Shown piece after piece: positions 8,343 through 17,141 of a DNA stretch of 64,000 bases. The stretch is from Bin87 sp965219925. GTDB lineage: Bacteria > Chloroflexota > Dehalococcoidia > Lucifugimonadales > UBA3495. The translations under genes were made by a program, and so were the position numbers. Within the stretch, counting starts at the first letter, position 1; each line of letters begins with the position of its first letter. The notes below the pieces were generated by a model. It was not told where the DNA came from. It searched no databases and was given only the letters and a program-made list of their open reading frames with translations. The stretch is taken from assembly GCA_965219925.1 (NCBI GenBank), contig OZ244795.1, positions 186,001 through 250,000 on the forward strand, given 5' to 3'.

Positions 8343-8784
8343 CTTGCTTGATGTCGGCGCCCATGTTCGCGGAGTGGAACTCTTTCACTGCCTCGATGAT
8401 CCCTTCGACCATACGTCCCGCGGGGTGGTCACCGGTGTTCTAGCTAATGGAGATTACTCGGACCCCATGCTCAGCGAGCAGGCTTTTGTAGGTGATGCTG
8501 ATCTTGCGGTCTCTGGCGAATCTGCTGTGTTTCCATACGAGGATGACGTCGAAGGGGTGGTTGTCGTCGGTGGCGTCATGGATCATCCGCTGGAAACTTG
8601 GTCATTGTGCGGTCTTTCCGCTTTGGGCCTCGTCCTGATATGTCCCGACAATCTTGCCACCGTTGGCCTCGACAAATCGTTCAGCGGCGGCTTGTTGTGA
8701 ACTCAGTGAGTGCTCGATGTCTTGCCTGTCGCTGGAAACTCTCCCGTAGAAGGCATAGCGGGGCTGGTTCTTTCTTTCCGGCAT
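8343..8784 (-). pseudogene. Serine recombinase N-terminal domain with two in-frame stops
   Basis: From ATG 8784 (with AGGAGA upstream) the frame reads RYAFYGRVSSDRQDIEHSL, then DEAQSGKTAQ, a TGA at 8602-8604, PSFQRMIHDATDDNHPFDVI followed by LVWKHSRFARDRK, RVISIS, a TAG at 8440-8442, then GDHPAGRMVEGIIEAV and ANMGADIKQG. All are expected resolvase-domain motifs in one frame, interrupted by two nonsense codons. After DIKQG similarity stops; the recombinase and zinc-ribbon domains are missing. It is closely related in plan to the intact enzyme downstream. Confidence 0.88.
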
Positions 8785-9739
8785 ATCTGGTCTCCTTCCA
8801 GTTGTGTGTGACCGTCGTAGCGGCGGGAATCTGATGAGTCCCGACATCGGCGGGGTTTCTGGACTGAGGTTATGCATTTCGAAATGGTTAGCACAAGCGC
8901 AATGTGTCAGATTGTGACGTCGGTGTAAAATAGGCCTGGAGTTGAGCAAATGGTGGTGGTGTCAAGTGCGGTGAGATGTTGCAGCACCGTGGCGGAGGAA
9001 AACCGTACCATCGGTAGGGAGTGTGAAGGTTCTGGCGGGACTGGCGGCGTTGGCTGGGCTTTTTCTCTGCGCCCATGTTCGGTCCTGCTGCGTGACGTGT
9101 TTTCGTTGACCATTCTGGTTGGCGTTCTTGGCGGATGGTGTGTTTCGTATTTCCAGGGCAATCGAAAGGGCGACGCTTTTTGGAGTGTCGCCCTGGTGGC
9201 CTGGGTCGATTGGTGATCAGCCCGCATGGTGCGGGTGAGTAGGTTTCAGGTCATATTGATTTCGTGCTCATTTCCCGTTTCGGTTGCTGATGTTTTTCTG
9301 CGAGGTCAGATTGGTCGAGAGATCTGTGTATTTTTGGGATTTCCTGCCGTGGTCTCCGGCTGCATAAATTTGGTTTCGGGGGTCTTTTTGTACGCGGACG
9401 TATGCTCCTCTTGGTTTTCTTGCAAATGTCCACCAGAGGGCGAAATTATGCTACGTATAGCCGTTTTGTGAGTGCTGGGGTGAGTCTGATGTCGTTTTTG
9501 TCGGAGACGGGAGACGGATGGGCGGCTGAGGCTGTTTTTCCGTTAGGACGGGTTACTGGCAGGATTTTCATGGTCCTGTACTGCAGGGTCGTGGGTTCCA
9601 TGAACTTACCTTACCGTATCATCATGGTTTCTGAGTAGCGAAACGGCCTAGCTCAATTGGTTTGTTCCGGCGTTCCCCGTGTGTTGCGAGGCTACTCTGG
9701 AGCGGTTTATGATGTCGCACCGAAGTTTGGAGGTGCGAC
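8785..9739. other. Long stretch without a recognised gene
   Basis: About 950 bases between the recombinase remnant and the acidic gene. Short open frames occur on both strands but none shows a domain, good start or codon pattern I can support. A hairpin AGGGCGAC / GTCGCCCT with a 12-base loop lies at 9167-9194, and a second small one (CCCGCATGGTGCGGG) near 9223. The strand composition differs from the neighbours, being T-rich on the plus strand from 9230 to 9640. The last 45 bases before 9740 are shared with the region before the paralogous gene at 19302. Confidence 0.6.
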
Positions 9740-9943
9740 ATGCCAAGAGGCGGCGGAAACGACGATAACCGTGCGGATCAGATGAATCCGAACAACGACG
9801 CTTACTGGGAATCTCGAGGTTATGACGAGCGTCCCGATGATTGGGAGGGCCTGGTCGACGACGATGATGACGGGGATGACGACAATCGTGCGAACCAGTT
9901 GAACCCGAACAACGATGCCTACCGGTCATCTCGTGGCGAGTAG
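9740..9943 (+). CDS. Small acidic twin-motif protein, copy 1
   Basis: A 67-residue, very acidic protein of unknown function. It has two copies of one motif: DDNRADQMNPNNDAYWESRG near the start and DDNRANQLNPNNDAYRSSRG at the end, separated by an Asp-rich linker (DDDDDGDDD). There is no signal peptide or membrane segment. A paralog sits at 19302. The two differ at about 17 codons silently and only about five codons in amino acid, plus one added Asp, which is strong evidence that it is a real, selected gene. The flanks are also conserved: 40 bases upstream and the hairpin downstream. I do not recognise a named family. Confidence 0.82.
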   Translation: MPRGGGNDDNRADQMNPNNDAYWESRGYDERPDDWEGLVDDDDDGDDDNRANQLNPNNDAYRSSRGE

Positions 9944-9978
9944 CGACCTGGTTAGATCATCGTCTAGCAGATGTTTAT

Positions 9979-10000
9979 GGGCGGCTCAATCGAGCCGCCC
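9979..10000. terminator. Hairpin GGGCGGCTC-AATC-GAGCCGCCC
   Basis: A perfect 9-base stem with a 4-base loop, followed on the plus strand by AGTTTGATTTGTT. It lies 36 bases after the acidic gene and 30 bases from the end of the convergent TPR gene, so it can terminate both. Variants of the same hairpin occur at 19542, 21117, 56316 and 57161. Confidence 0.8.
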
Positions 10001-10029
10001 AGTTTGATTTGTTCTTGCTCTGCCGTCAG

Positions 10030-10713
10030 TCAGCGGGCCAATTGTCGGTCCCGCTCGGCTTCCTCGTAGTTTCCGAGTTTGTCATGGATCCAAGCGCGTA
10101 ATTTGTAGGCTTCGGGGTCGTGGCTCGGGAACAGTTCAATGTGCCGGTTCATGTCTGCCAGAGCCTGTTCCCAGTCCGGGGTCGGAAGCTGCGTGGACGC
10201 TATCGCCCGGTGGCCCTAGCCCATGTGATGGTTGGGTTCAAGTTCAATGGCCCGCGTGGCGTCCTCAACACCTTTGTCGGGCTGAGGTGTCGGCGCTATC
10301 GTGTGGGCGTGGGCTCGGCGGCGCCAGAGTCCGGCGTCGTCCGGATCCAGTTCGATGGCGAGGCTGTAGTCCGCCAGTGCGTCGTCGTGCCTGCCGGCGT
10401 ACATGTACGCGGTCCCTCTGGTCTCGTATAGTCCGGCGATCTCGGGCTGGATTTGGATCGCCTCGTCGTAGGCGGCAATGGCCGCGAACCAAGCCGCCGC
10501 GCGCATGTGCGAGTAGCCTTGGTAGTACGCGGCGCCCGCTGCGGGGTCGGTCAGGCCGGCCGGCAGCTCTCGGTCGATGATCTGAGCCCGTGACCGGTCC
10601 GGCGTCGGAATGTGGTCCTGTCTGTTGAGTGTTTCGTCGCTCGGTGTTCCGCTGCCGCAAGCCAACGCCAACAGCAGCGTCACGATCGCACTGCCAAACT
10701 TGATTGCTCTCAC
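10030..10713 (-). pseudogene. TPR lipoprotein interrupted by TAG
   Basis: The protein starts with a lipoprotein signal (LLLALACGSG, lipobox Cys) and contains tetratricopeptide repeats: AWFAAIAAYDEAIQIQPE, ALADYSLAIELDPDDAGLW, VEDATRAIELEP. At 10216-10218 a TAG interrupts the frame (NHHMG stop GHRAIA), after which the same frame continues through another repeat, WEQALADMNRHIELFPSHD, AYKLRAWIHDKLG and YEEAERDRQLAR, to a TGA at 10030. It is therefore either a nonsense pseudogene or, less likely, a readthrough product. It would be an outer-surface scaffold protein. The last repeat has a paralog fragment at 21169-21409. Confidence 0.82.
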
Positions 10714-11439
10714 GGCCTTAGTGGAACTGGTCGTCTGTCGGCGTGTTTTCAGGTATCAACGGACGCGATGTCTTGCAGGCACCCGGTAGTGAAACCGGCC
10801 GCTCCGTTGGTCGGCGGCGGCCGGCGTCGCAGAACGTGCTAGTTTCCTCTGGAAACGGACCTCGGGCGCGTTGCAGGGCCCCCTCAGGCGTCTCACGCCC
10901 TTTTGGAGCTACATGGCCGTTGGGTGCCCTTGATGGGCAATCCCGGCGGTTTCGATGCTTTGCATGTGTACAGAAAATTGCGAAACTAAGTCCGCGTTTT
11001 TGTGAACAGCAACAAGGGCCGCTGAAGGGCCCTGGTACGTCGCTTGGTTCCCTTGCGGGTACGGGCCGACAACGGTGCTGCCCATGCTCCCATCCCGCGT
11101 GTAAGCGTTGGTTTCGACTTGTCATCAGGATGGTCCCGGCATAATATGTGCTCCAACGGCGGCTCCTTAGTGCAATGTGACTGCCGGAATGGGTCTAGAA
11201 CTGGATTTTTTGTTCGGCAATATGGTCCTACGAGGGGAGATTTTCGATGATCCACAGCCAGTTTAATCCCAAAATAGCGAGGGCGGTTCCGATGCGCGTA
11301 CCTATGCAAACGCTATCGTTATTGGCCTGCGTTCCATGCTCCGCGGGACCATCGATGAGAATTCGTTTGATGCGGGCCCTGAATAGCGGAGGCAGCCTCT
11401 GCGGCACCGCTTTTTCCGAAACGACCAAGGAATGACGCG
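10714..11439. other. Intergenic region upstream of the Hachiman-like operon
   Basis: About 725 bases without a supportable gene. Bases 10792-10830 carry a GC palindrome (ACCGGCCGC..GGCGGCCGGC) found in five places in this window. Bases 10895-10970 resemble 19680-19755, sharing CCCTTTTGG and GCGGTTTCGATGCTTTGCA with few changes; on the minus strand this resembles the end of the gene at 61367. From about 11000 to 11430 nothing is recognised. AAGGA lies eight bases before the first defence gene. Confidence 0.6.
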
Positions 11440-12216
11440 ATGAACGTGGCCGCATGGCTTCTTCCCTCGCAACGGACCGGGAATGATTTTTCATTCGTGG
11501 TTACAGATATCACGGAAACCCCAGTAGTACCGCAAACTGCCGAATTAGCCGAATTATTGGCAGACAGCTATTGGGGCAGCGGATATTTGGAGGGATTAGC
11601 CGCTAGGTACGGGTTCGATGAGGTCCGACAAAGGTACCTCCTGGCGCGCTCTGGTTCCAGTGTGGCTGTCAGGCGCGGAGACTTCGGGGAGGCTGTAACT
11701 GTAGCGTACCTACAAGAGGTCGAGGGTTATACAGTACCCGTATTGAAGTTGAGGTTCAAAATTGGGGCGAATCAAACCTTGCCGGGTACCGATTGCGTGT
11801 CGTTCAAGGTGTCCGAAGATTCTCTCTCGGAAGTCGCGTTTGTAGAGTCGAAATTGCGTACATCATTGGACCTTTCGGTAGCGGTAAATGGCTGTAGTCA
11901 GCTGAAGAAAGACGCCGACAACGATGTTCCTGAAATACTGACTTTCATTGCTAGGCGGCTACGGGAGACCGATCACCGGCTAACGAATCTGGTCGAACAG
12001 TACGTGTTCGAGCGCAATACGGATTTGGACAAGTACCTACTGGTGATTGTGCACGAGACGGACAACTGGGACGAGCGGATATTGGAGAACCTCGAAGACG
12101 AAGATATGGGTCTCGCACCACTTCACGTTTACGTGGCCCAGCTTTCTGATTTGAAGAACCTGTCGGACGGGGCTTTCTCTGCCATGGGAGCGGAGGTCAT
12201 TGAAGATGATTGCTAG
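11440..12216 (+). CDS. HamA-like (DUF1837) nuclease of a Hachiman-type system
   Basis: A 258-residue protein resembling HamA/DUF1837. A PD-(D/E)XK nuclease core can be read: GE at 83-84 in RRGDFGEAVTVAYLQ, D118 in LPGTDCVSF and E136-S-K138 in VAFVESKLR. The pairing with a large helicase downstream, overlapping by 11 bases, is the Hachiman arrangement, in which HamA cuts DNA when the HamB helicase senses damaged or phage DNA. AAGGA eight bases upstream supports ATG 11440. Both genes appear intact, unlike most of the island. An AbpA-like assignment is the main alternative, since that family shares DUF1837. Confidence 0.8.
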   Translation: MNVAAWLLPSQRTGNDFSFVVTDITETPVVPQTAELAELLADSYWGSGYLEGLAARYGFDEVRQRYLLARSGSSVAVRRGDFGEAVTVAYLQEVEGYTVPVLKLRFKIGANQTLPGTDCVSFKVSEDSLSEVAFVESKLRTSLDLSVAVNGCSQLKKDADNDVPEILTFIARRLRETDHRLTNLVEQYVFERNTDLDKYLLVIVHETDNWDERILENLEDEDMGLAPLHVYVAQLSDLKNLSDGAFSAMGAEVIEDDC

Positions 12217-15200
12217 CGAGCATGTCGACCTCCAATCCCGGATGCAAAGGATATTGGCTGACCCAGGATTTCAAAACGAACTGGCTCAGGTGCGATCGAA
12301 AGCGACCTTGAATGCGGTTGGGGACCCAGACAGGTTACCGCGCTGGACATACGTTGCCAATCGGTTCTCGAGGAATTCAGCGGCTGCGCTCTATGCTCTA
12401 GAGGCGAACTCTCTTTCCGACTCGGGCGATAATTCCGAGAACAACCGTGAGCGGGCGCGGCAACTAGCGCTGGCTTGGGAAAACTTGGCTAGATTGGGTG
12501 AGGGCGTAACGAGGCCAGTTGCGTTGTTGAACGCTGCACTAGCCTACGAACTTGCTGGCTATCAAGCAAATGCAGCTTATCTGGCAAGAGAAATATCACC
12601 GGCGACGGACTCGGATTCAAGAGCAGATGTGCATTCGCTGGCTGCGTCTTTCATTCAGAGACGGCTAATTGTAACTACGCGGCTCGCCGACCGTCTCTTG
12701 CGGGAGCCGCCAGACCCCAATCAGCCACTGGACGACCTGTCGCTGGAATTGGGTGAAGTGGTCTTGGCAGACGCGTTATCCAAGGCGTGTCGCTTCTTTC
12801 TACGAGGGGACCTCTCGGCTTACCGTGAATCTGTCGGACTGTTGCGTGAATCCAGGACAATATTCGACAGTTTGGGAGCTCCACTACACGCGAACGCGGT
12901 ATTCGGTCTGGAATCGGTATTGCCACAGATGGTGCGTCGAAGCACCTGGGTACAACTCGAACGCCTATGGAAGGGCTCGGAAGTTTGGAAACGATACTTG
13001 ACTCTGCTTGCGAGACCACTAAGTCGCGGCGTCACAGAACTTTGGCCGTCGCAGATAAGGGTGCTTGAATCTGGGCTACTGGATTCGGACGGCAGCGCCG
13101 TTGTCCGTTTACCTACCAGTGGCGGGAAAACGAGGATTGCGGAAATGGCGATCATCGACACCTTTCAACGCCATCCTGGTAGCAAATGCGTGTTTGTAGC
13201 CCCTTATCGTGCTCTGGCTTTCGAAATAGAAAGGACATTGGGGTCAGTGTTGAACGACCTGGGGTATCGCGTCTCATCCGTCGTAGGTTCATACGAAACG
13301 GACGAATTCGAAGACTTTTTGCTCCGCACAGCTGACTTGATCATCGTCACCCCAGAAAAACTAGACTTGGTTCTGCGCGTTCGCCCGGAGATTGTAGAAA
13401 CAATTAGGCTCATAGTTCTTGATGAAGTCCAAATAATGGACGACGCAAACCGCGGCATCAAGTTTGAATTTCTATTGGCTCGGCTCAAGCACAAGATCCC
13501 GAATAGCCGTTTCTTGATAACTTCTGCTGTAATTTCCGATTCAACCCTACAAGGTTTTGCCGCTTGGCTCGCGGACTCTCCCGACCGTTCCGTAACTTCT
13601 GATTGGCGGCCAACCATCCAGCGGAGGGCCAGATTTGAGTGGCGAGGGTCGACAGGCGTCATTCGGTTCGATCGTGATGCTGAAATTCCTAACTTAGAAT
13701 CCTTCGTCCCTGGAATTTTGCAGCAGAGGGATTTTACATTCGTAAATCCTCAGACCCTGCGCAGAAACACGAGGAACTATCCCAAGGCAGAGAAAGGGGA
13801 CACTGCTGCTGAGCTTGCGTACACATTTTCCGAGCAGGGACCCGTGCTTGTTTTCTGTACGCAACCGGGTTGGGTGGAGAGCGTGTGCAAAGCGATTGTC
13901 AACAAATCTATCCACTACCGGCGACTGGCCGGGGAATCAATCCACCCACATTTTTTGGGTTCGTTGCCAACACGTTCCTTGGAACTTTCAAGAGAGTGGC
14001 TAGGAGAACAGCACACCATCACGCAGGCTTTGTCTCAAGGTGTAGCGCCGCATCATGGCCGAATACCCAATGTAGTCCGTGAGGCGATTGAACTTGATTG
14101 CCGCGCCGGCCGTTACAGGGTTATAGTTGCGACGAATACGCTGGCACAGGGCGTGAACCTGCCGGTCAGGACCGTCATCATGCACAGCACATGGCGTTCT
14201 GACGCAGAAGGGGAGCGTTCCAGAATCCCAGTCCGCGACTATTGGAACATTGCAGGACGGGCAGGAAGGGCGGGTATGGAGACCGAGGGACTGATAGTAC
14301 ACATCACCCTTAACCGCCAGGACATGAGAGATTATTCCCATTTTGGGTCCATGGAGAATCTTGAGCCTGTGACCGGAGCGCTGTATAGACTCTTGCAGCA
14401 AATAGTAGCATCTCGTATCTCCTCCGAATCAATCGAGAATGCGGCGTTTGCCCTTGATCCCGAAATACTGGCGATAGCGGCGGAGGAGGAATTCGAGACC
14501 GCAGGCTCGGAGAAGCTAACCGCCAGTTTGGACAGAGCATTTGTGTCATGGCAGGCGCGTTTGAACCAAATGGATATCGCTCCGTTGGTCAGGTCTGCGC
14601 GTTTGGCTGCCGAAAACGTGTTCGAGCTAGCGCCGGACCCTTCAAAGCGCCGACTGTTCGCCCAAACTGGCTTGAGCAGTTATTCGTGTGACACTTTGAG
14701 CAAATTTGCGGAAGCTCACCAAGACGAATTGCGGCGCGTTATCCTCAACGGCAGCTACGAAGATTTGGAGGTGGTGAATCGGTTGATCGTAGATTCCAGT
14801 CTTCATTTGCCTGAGGCGCAGACGACCACCGGATTTGCGGGCGACATAGAGGTGCTGCTGCGTATGTGGTTACAGGGCAGCGAAATCAACGAAATCGCTT
14901 CAAGCGTTCTGGACGACGACGATTCGTTGGAGCAATTGTCTCGTTACATCGAAGAACTGTTTGGTTACCGACTTCCATGGATAATATCTGGGCTATTTCG
15001 GATCTCCAGGGCATCTTTAGGTATTATCGATCAAGACGCGTCGGAATACATTCGATGTTACCCGTCGATGGTAAAGCATGGTCTTCCTGATCCCGTAGCC
15101 TCGTGGGCCATGTCAGCCGGCATCCCTACCCGGACCGTCGCAATGCGCCTGGCCGAAGCATTCGGCAATCGGCCGATGGTCTCGTCAACGCATGAAGAAT

Positions 15201-15634
15201 TCGTGGATTGGTTGTCAAGTCTGTCAGATGATTCTTTGCGGCACGACTACGGGATTGCAGGATACGTGCTTGATGATTTACGTTACAAACTCGGCAGGAT
15301 GGTCGTCAACCCTTTCCTTAGGCCTTTAAAGCCCATTGAAGAAATTCTTCCGGTGGACAGTGAAGTGGTCGGGATCTCCTACGAAAATCGCCGTATTGCG
15401 GCTGGGCGGGTTGTAAAAGGTGACGTTTTAGTCTTGCGTAGGGACTACGAAAATCCCGTCGATTCCAACGCGATTGGCATATTTCACCAATCCGGGCAAA
15501 TAGGATTCATGTCAAGGGACCTTGCCCAATGGCTAGCACCCGAAATCGACGCAGGCCGCGAGTTTTGTGCCGAGGCGTTGAGCACTATGGCGGGCAGAGT
15601 GCCTGTTGTTACCGCTAGGGTCAGCGCCACATAA
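12206..15634 (+). CDS. HamB-like Ski2-type helicase with C-terminal HIRAN domain
   Basis: A 1142-residue superfamily 2 helicase. The first 290 residues are helical with no named domain. Motifs: LWPSQIRVLESGLL (Q-like), LPTSGGKTRIAE (Walker A, about residue 302), VAPYRAL, VTPEKLDL, VLDEVQIMDD (Walker B, about 404), ITSAV, VATNTLAQGVNLP and WNIAGRAGRAGMETEG (motif VI, about 678). The last 95 residues form a HIRAN domain (LRRDYENPVDSNAIGIF, then GQIGFMSRDLAQWL). HIRAN binds free 3' DNA ends in Rad5/HLTF proteins. The start ATG 12206 has GGAGG nine bases before it; a TTG at 12200 is less well placed. It overlaps the hamA-like stop, so translation is coupled. Confidence 0.88.
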   Translation: MIASEHVDLQSRMQRILADPGFQNELAQVRSKATLNAVGDPDRLPRWTYVANRFSRNSAAALYALEANSLSDSGDNSENNRERARQLALAWENLARLGEGVTRPVALLNAALAYELAGYQANAAYLAREISPATDSDSRADVHSLAASFIQRRLIVTTRLADRLLREPPDPNQPLDDLSLELGEVVLADALSKACRFFLRGDLSAYRESVGLLRESRTIFDSLGAPLHANAVFGLESVLPQMVRRSTWVQLERLWKGSEVWKRYLTLLARPLSRGVTELWPSQIRVLESGLLDSDGSAVVRLPTSGGKTRIAEMAIIDTFQRHPGSKCVFVAPYRALAFEIERTLGSVLNDLGYRVSSVVGSYETDEFEDFLLRTADLIIVTPEKLDLVLRVRPEIVETIRLIVLDEVQIMDDANRGIKFEFLLARLKHKIPNSRFLITSAVISDSTLQGFAAWLADSPDRSVTSDWRPTIQRRARFEWRGSTGVIRFDRDAEIPNLESFVPGILQQRDFTFVNPQTLRRNTRNYPKAEKGDTAAELAYTFSEQGPVLVFCTQPGWVESVCKAIVNKSIHYRRLAGESIHPHFLGSLPTRSLELSREWLGEQHTITQALSQGVAPHHGRIPNVVREAIELDCRAGRYRVIVATNTLAQGVNLPVRTVIMHSTWRSDAEGERSRIPVRDYWNIAGRAGRAGMETEGLIVHITLNRQDMRDYSHFGSMENLEPVTGALYRLLQQIVASRISSESIENAAFALDPEILAIAAEEEFETAGSEKLTASLDRAFVSWQARLNQMDIAPLVRSARLAAENVFELAPDPSKRRLFAQTGLSSYSCDTLSKFAEAHQDELRRVILNGSYEDLEVVNRLIVDSSLHLPEAQTTTGFAGDIEVLLRMWLQGSEINEIASSVLDDDDSLEQLSRYIEELFGYRLPWIISGLFRISRASLGIIDQDASEYIRCYPSMVKHGLPDPVASWAMSAGIPTRTVAMRLAEAFGNRPMVSSTHEEFVDWLSSLSDDSLRHDYGIAGYVLDDLRYKLGRMVVNPFLRPLKPIEEILPVDSEVVGISYENRRIAAGRVVKGDVLVLRRDYENPVDSNAIGIFHQSGQIGFMSRDLAQWLAPEIDAGREFCAEALSTMAGRVPVVTARVSAT

Positions 15635-15664
15635 TTCATGCCCGAAAGTTGACCGTAATGGAAT

Positions 15665-15988
15665 TCATACGGCGACCTTCCAGCGAAAAATTCGCATTAC
15701 GATTTCCCTAGGTCCGCCTGGCGGGGTTGGAACTCCCCGATATGTCCTTCCCTGTCCCCCCGTCGGATCATTCCGCAGCAGCGGCTCAATCTCATCCTCC
15801 CACACCCCGTCGAAGGGATCGGGCCGGGTGCGCCACCGATGCTCCGGTTTCGCCTGCGACGGCAATGGCCCACTCTGCCACTTGCGCGCTGAACGCACGC
15901 TCATCCCAGCCTTGGCCGCTGCCGTTTCCTGTGTCTTGCCTTCCATACGTTTCTGCCTCAATAGCCTGGTTTGTCGGTCTGTAATCAA
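15665..15988 (-). pseudogene. IS21-family IstA transposase, N-terminal fragment
   Basis: ITDRQTRLLRQKRMEGKTQE with AAAKAGMSVRSARKWQSG and WRTRPDPFDGVWEDEIEPLL matches the helix-turn-helix and start of the integrase region of IS21-family IstA transposases. After about 72 residues the frame leaves the family and stops; the DDE domain and the IstB partner are absent. It is convergent to the Hachiman-like operon and only 30 bases from it. A truncated transposon end. Confidence 0.8.
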
Positions 15989-16429
15989 CGGTACCTCCGT
16001 ACCGAATAATTACCCCATCTCGACCGGCAAAAATAGTCGTCGCTACCGGCAGGACTAATTGTCGTCTATCAGGCGGCGACTGCATCGACGCCGCCGACGT
16101 GTTGCGCGCTGGCGGTACGGCCGGCGCCATCGGCTGCGTGGTCAAGGCGCCATCCACCCTGGGGACCTTCCTGTTTCGGTCCTGAAAAACGCGCTCTCAG
16201 GTCGGTTTTCCGCCTCGGATGACTTCTGCGTCGCCCGGTGCCCCTTATCGCCGTCACAGCTCGTATTTGTACCCTCTATGGCGATTTCTCAGCAAGATCG
16301 GATGCCCAGTTTTTGGTTCTTGGGCCGGGGCGGCTTTGCACAAAATTTGTTACTTGTACTTGGTTCGCTGTTGGAGATGGTCTTGGCCGGCTGGCGGCGA
16401 GCGCCGGAATCTTGGGATCGGCGAATTGG
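15989..16429. other. Non-coding stretch with a three-copy repeat
   Basis: The part 15989-16170 shows nothing I recognise. Bases 16172-16345 are one copy of a repeat of about 150-170 bases, also at 43712-43850 and 56938-57085. The best conserved blocks are GCTCTCAGG, GGATGACTT and GTCACAGCTCGTATTTGTA followed by CCCTCTATGGCGATTTCTCA, and (in two copies) GATGCCCAGTTTTTGGTTC. No gene is apparent in any copy. Confidence 0.65.
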
Positions 16430-16786
16430 CTAGAGGCGTAGCAGGTTGGTGGGTATCAGTCGTCCCGCCAGGGGGTCTACAGCGAGGGCGGCCTGCTCCA
16501 GGGAGACTACGCCAAGCAGGCTTGGTTCGTTCTCCTCTGCGAATATGACCGGCGTGTGGAACTGCAGTCCTTGCAGCCTGATGGTGGCTTCTCCTACGTC
16601 GACGGGGACGATTCTGCCGTCGGCAGTCTCGGAGGGTAGCGACCTTTCGACCGGGATCCCCAGCCTCTGGAGCATTGCTCTGGGGACTGCCGTGTAGGTT
16701 GAACCGGTGTCAACCGTGACGTCGATTTCCTCGAACTGCCGTCCCTGCGGGTCGCCGACTCCTATGGTTACTTTTACGGTTCCCAT
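16430..16786 (-). CDS. Retropepsin-like clan AA aspartic protease
   Basis: A 118-residue single-domain protease-like protein. The catalytic motif is VTVDTGSTYTAVP (Asp in DTGS) with the flap LPSETADGRIVPVDVGEA and the closing hydrophobic SLLGVVSLEQAALAVDP. Length and layout match bacterial retropepsin-like proteins, which act as dimers. ATG 16786 is preceded by AGGAG, so the longer open frame upstream (Arg/Pro-rich) is not used. The gene lies alone among fragments and its partner is unknown. Confidence 0.85.
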   Translation of the reverse strand: MGTVKVTIGVGDPQGRQFEEIDVTVDTGSTYTAVPRAMLQRLGIPVERSLPSETADGRIVPVDVGEATIRLQGLQFHTPVIFAEENEPSLLGVVSLEQAALAVDPLAGRLIPTNLLRL

Positions 16787-17029
16787 GGCGTTTCTCCTCG
16801 GGTTGTCTCGGTTGATTGCTTGCCGCCGGGGCGGGTCGCTGCGGGGTGTGGTGGCGGCTCCAGTTTTGCGGGTCCTGCGGCGTTTGTCCATTTTTGTGCA
16901 AGGCCAGTTTTCCCATGCTCAGGTGTCTCCAAGTCTATCGGGGCGTTCAGTGGACGAACAATGCCGGGTGTCGGCCGTTCGACGTCCGACCGTTAGAAGT
17001 CGAGGGTTTCCCCCTTGGTGCAACGTCGG

Positions 17030-17141
17030 TTCGTCCACTCGTTCTGGACAATCAGCGGCACTGATGTCGTGGAAGCGACATTCCTGTCTGCTGGGCACTC
17101 GGGTGGGCGGCTTGTCGGCCGCCAGTCTGCGGATCAATGCT
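17030..17141 (-). pseudogene. Fragment of the Cas4/RecB-like nuclease C-terminus
   Basis: Reads LIRRLAADKPPTRVPSRQEC followed by RFHDISAADCPERVDE, which matches the end of the intact nuclease at 19800 (ALIRILAADQPPARVPSRQE, then CRFCDISAADCPERV) with one iron-sulfur-type cysteine changed to His. Only about 37 residues remain. The 5' side is cut exactly at the MITE-like element 17142-17295, which suggests that insertion and deletion removed the rest. Confidence 0.8.

Noticed and set aside
9641..9672. GGCCTAGCTCAATTGGTT, resembling a tRNA D-arm
   Set aside because: No acceptor stem, anticodon arm or T-arm follows at the proper distances.
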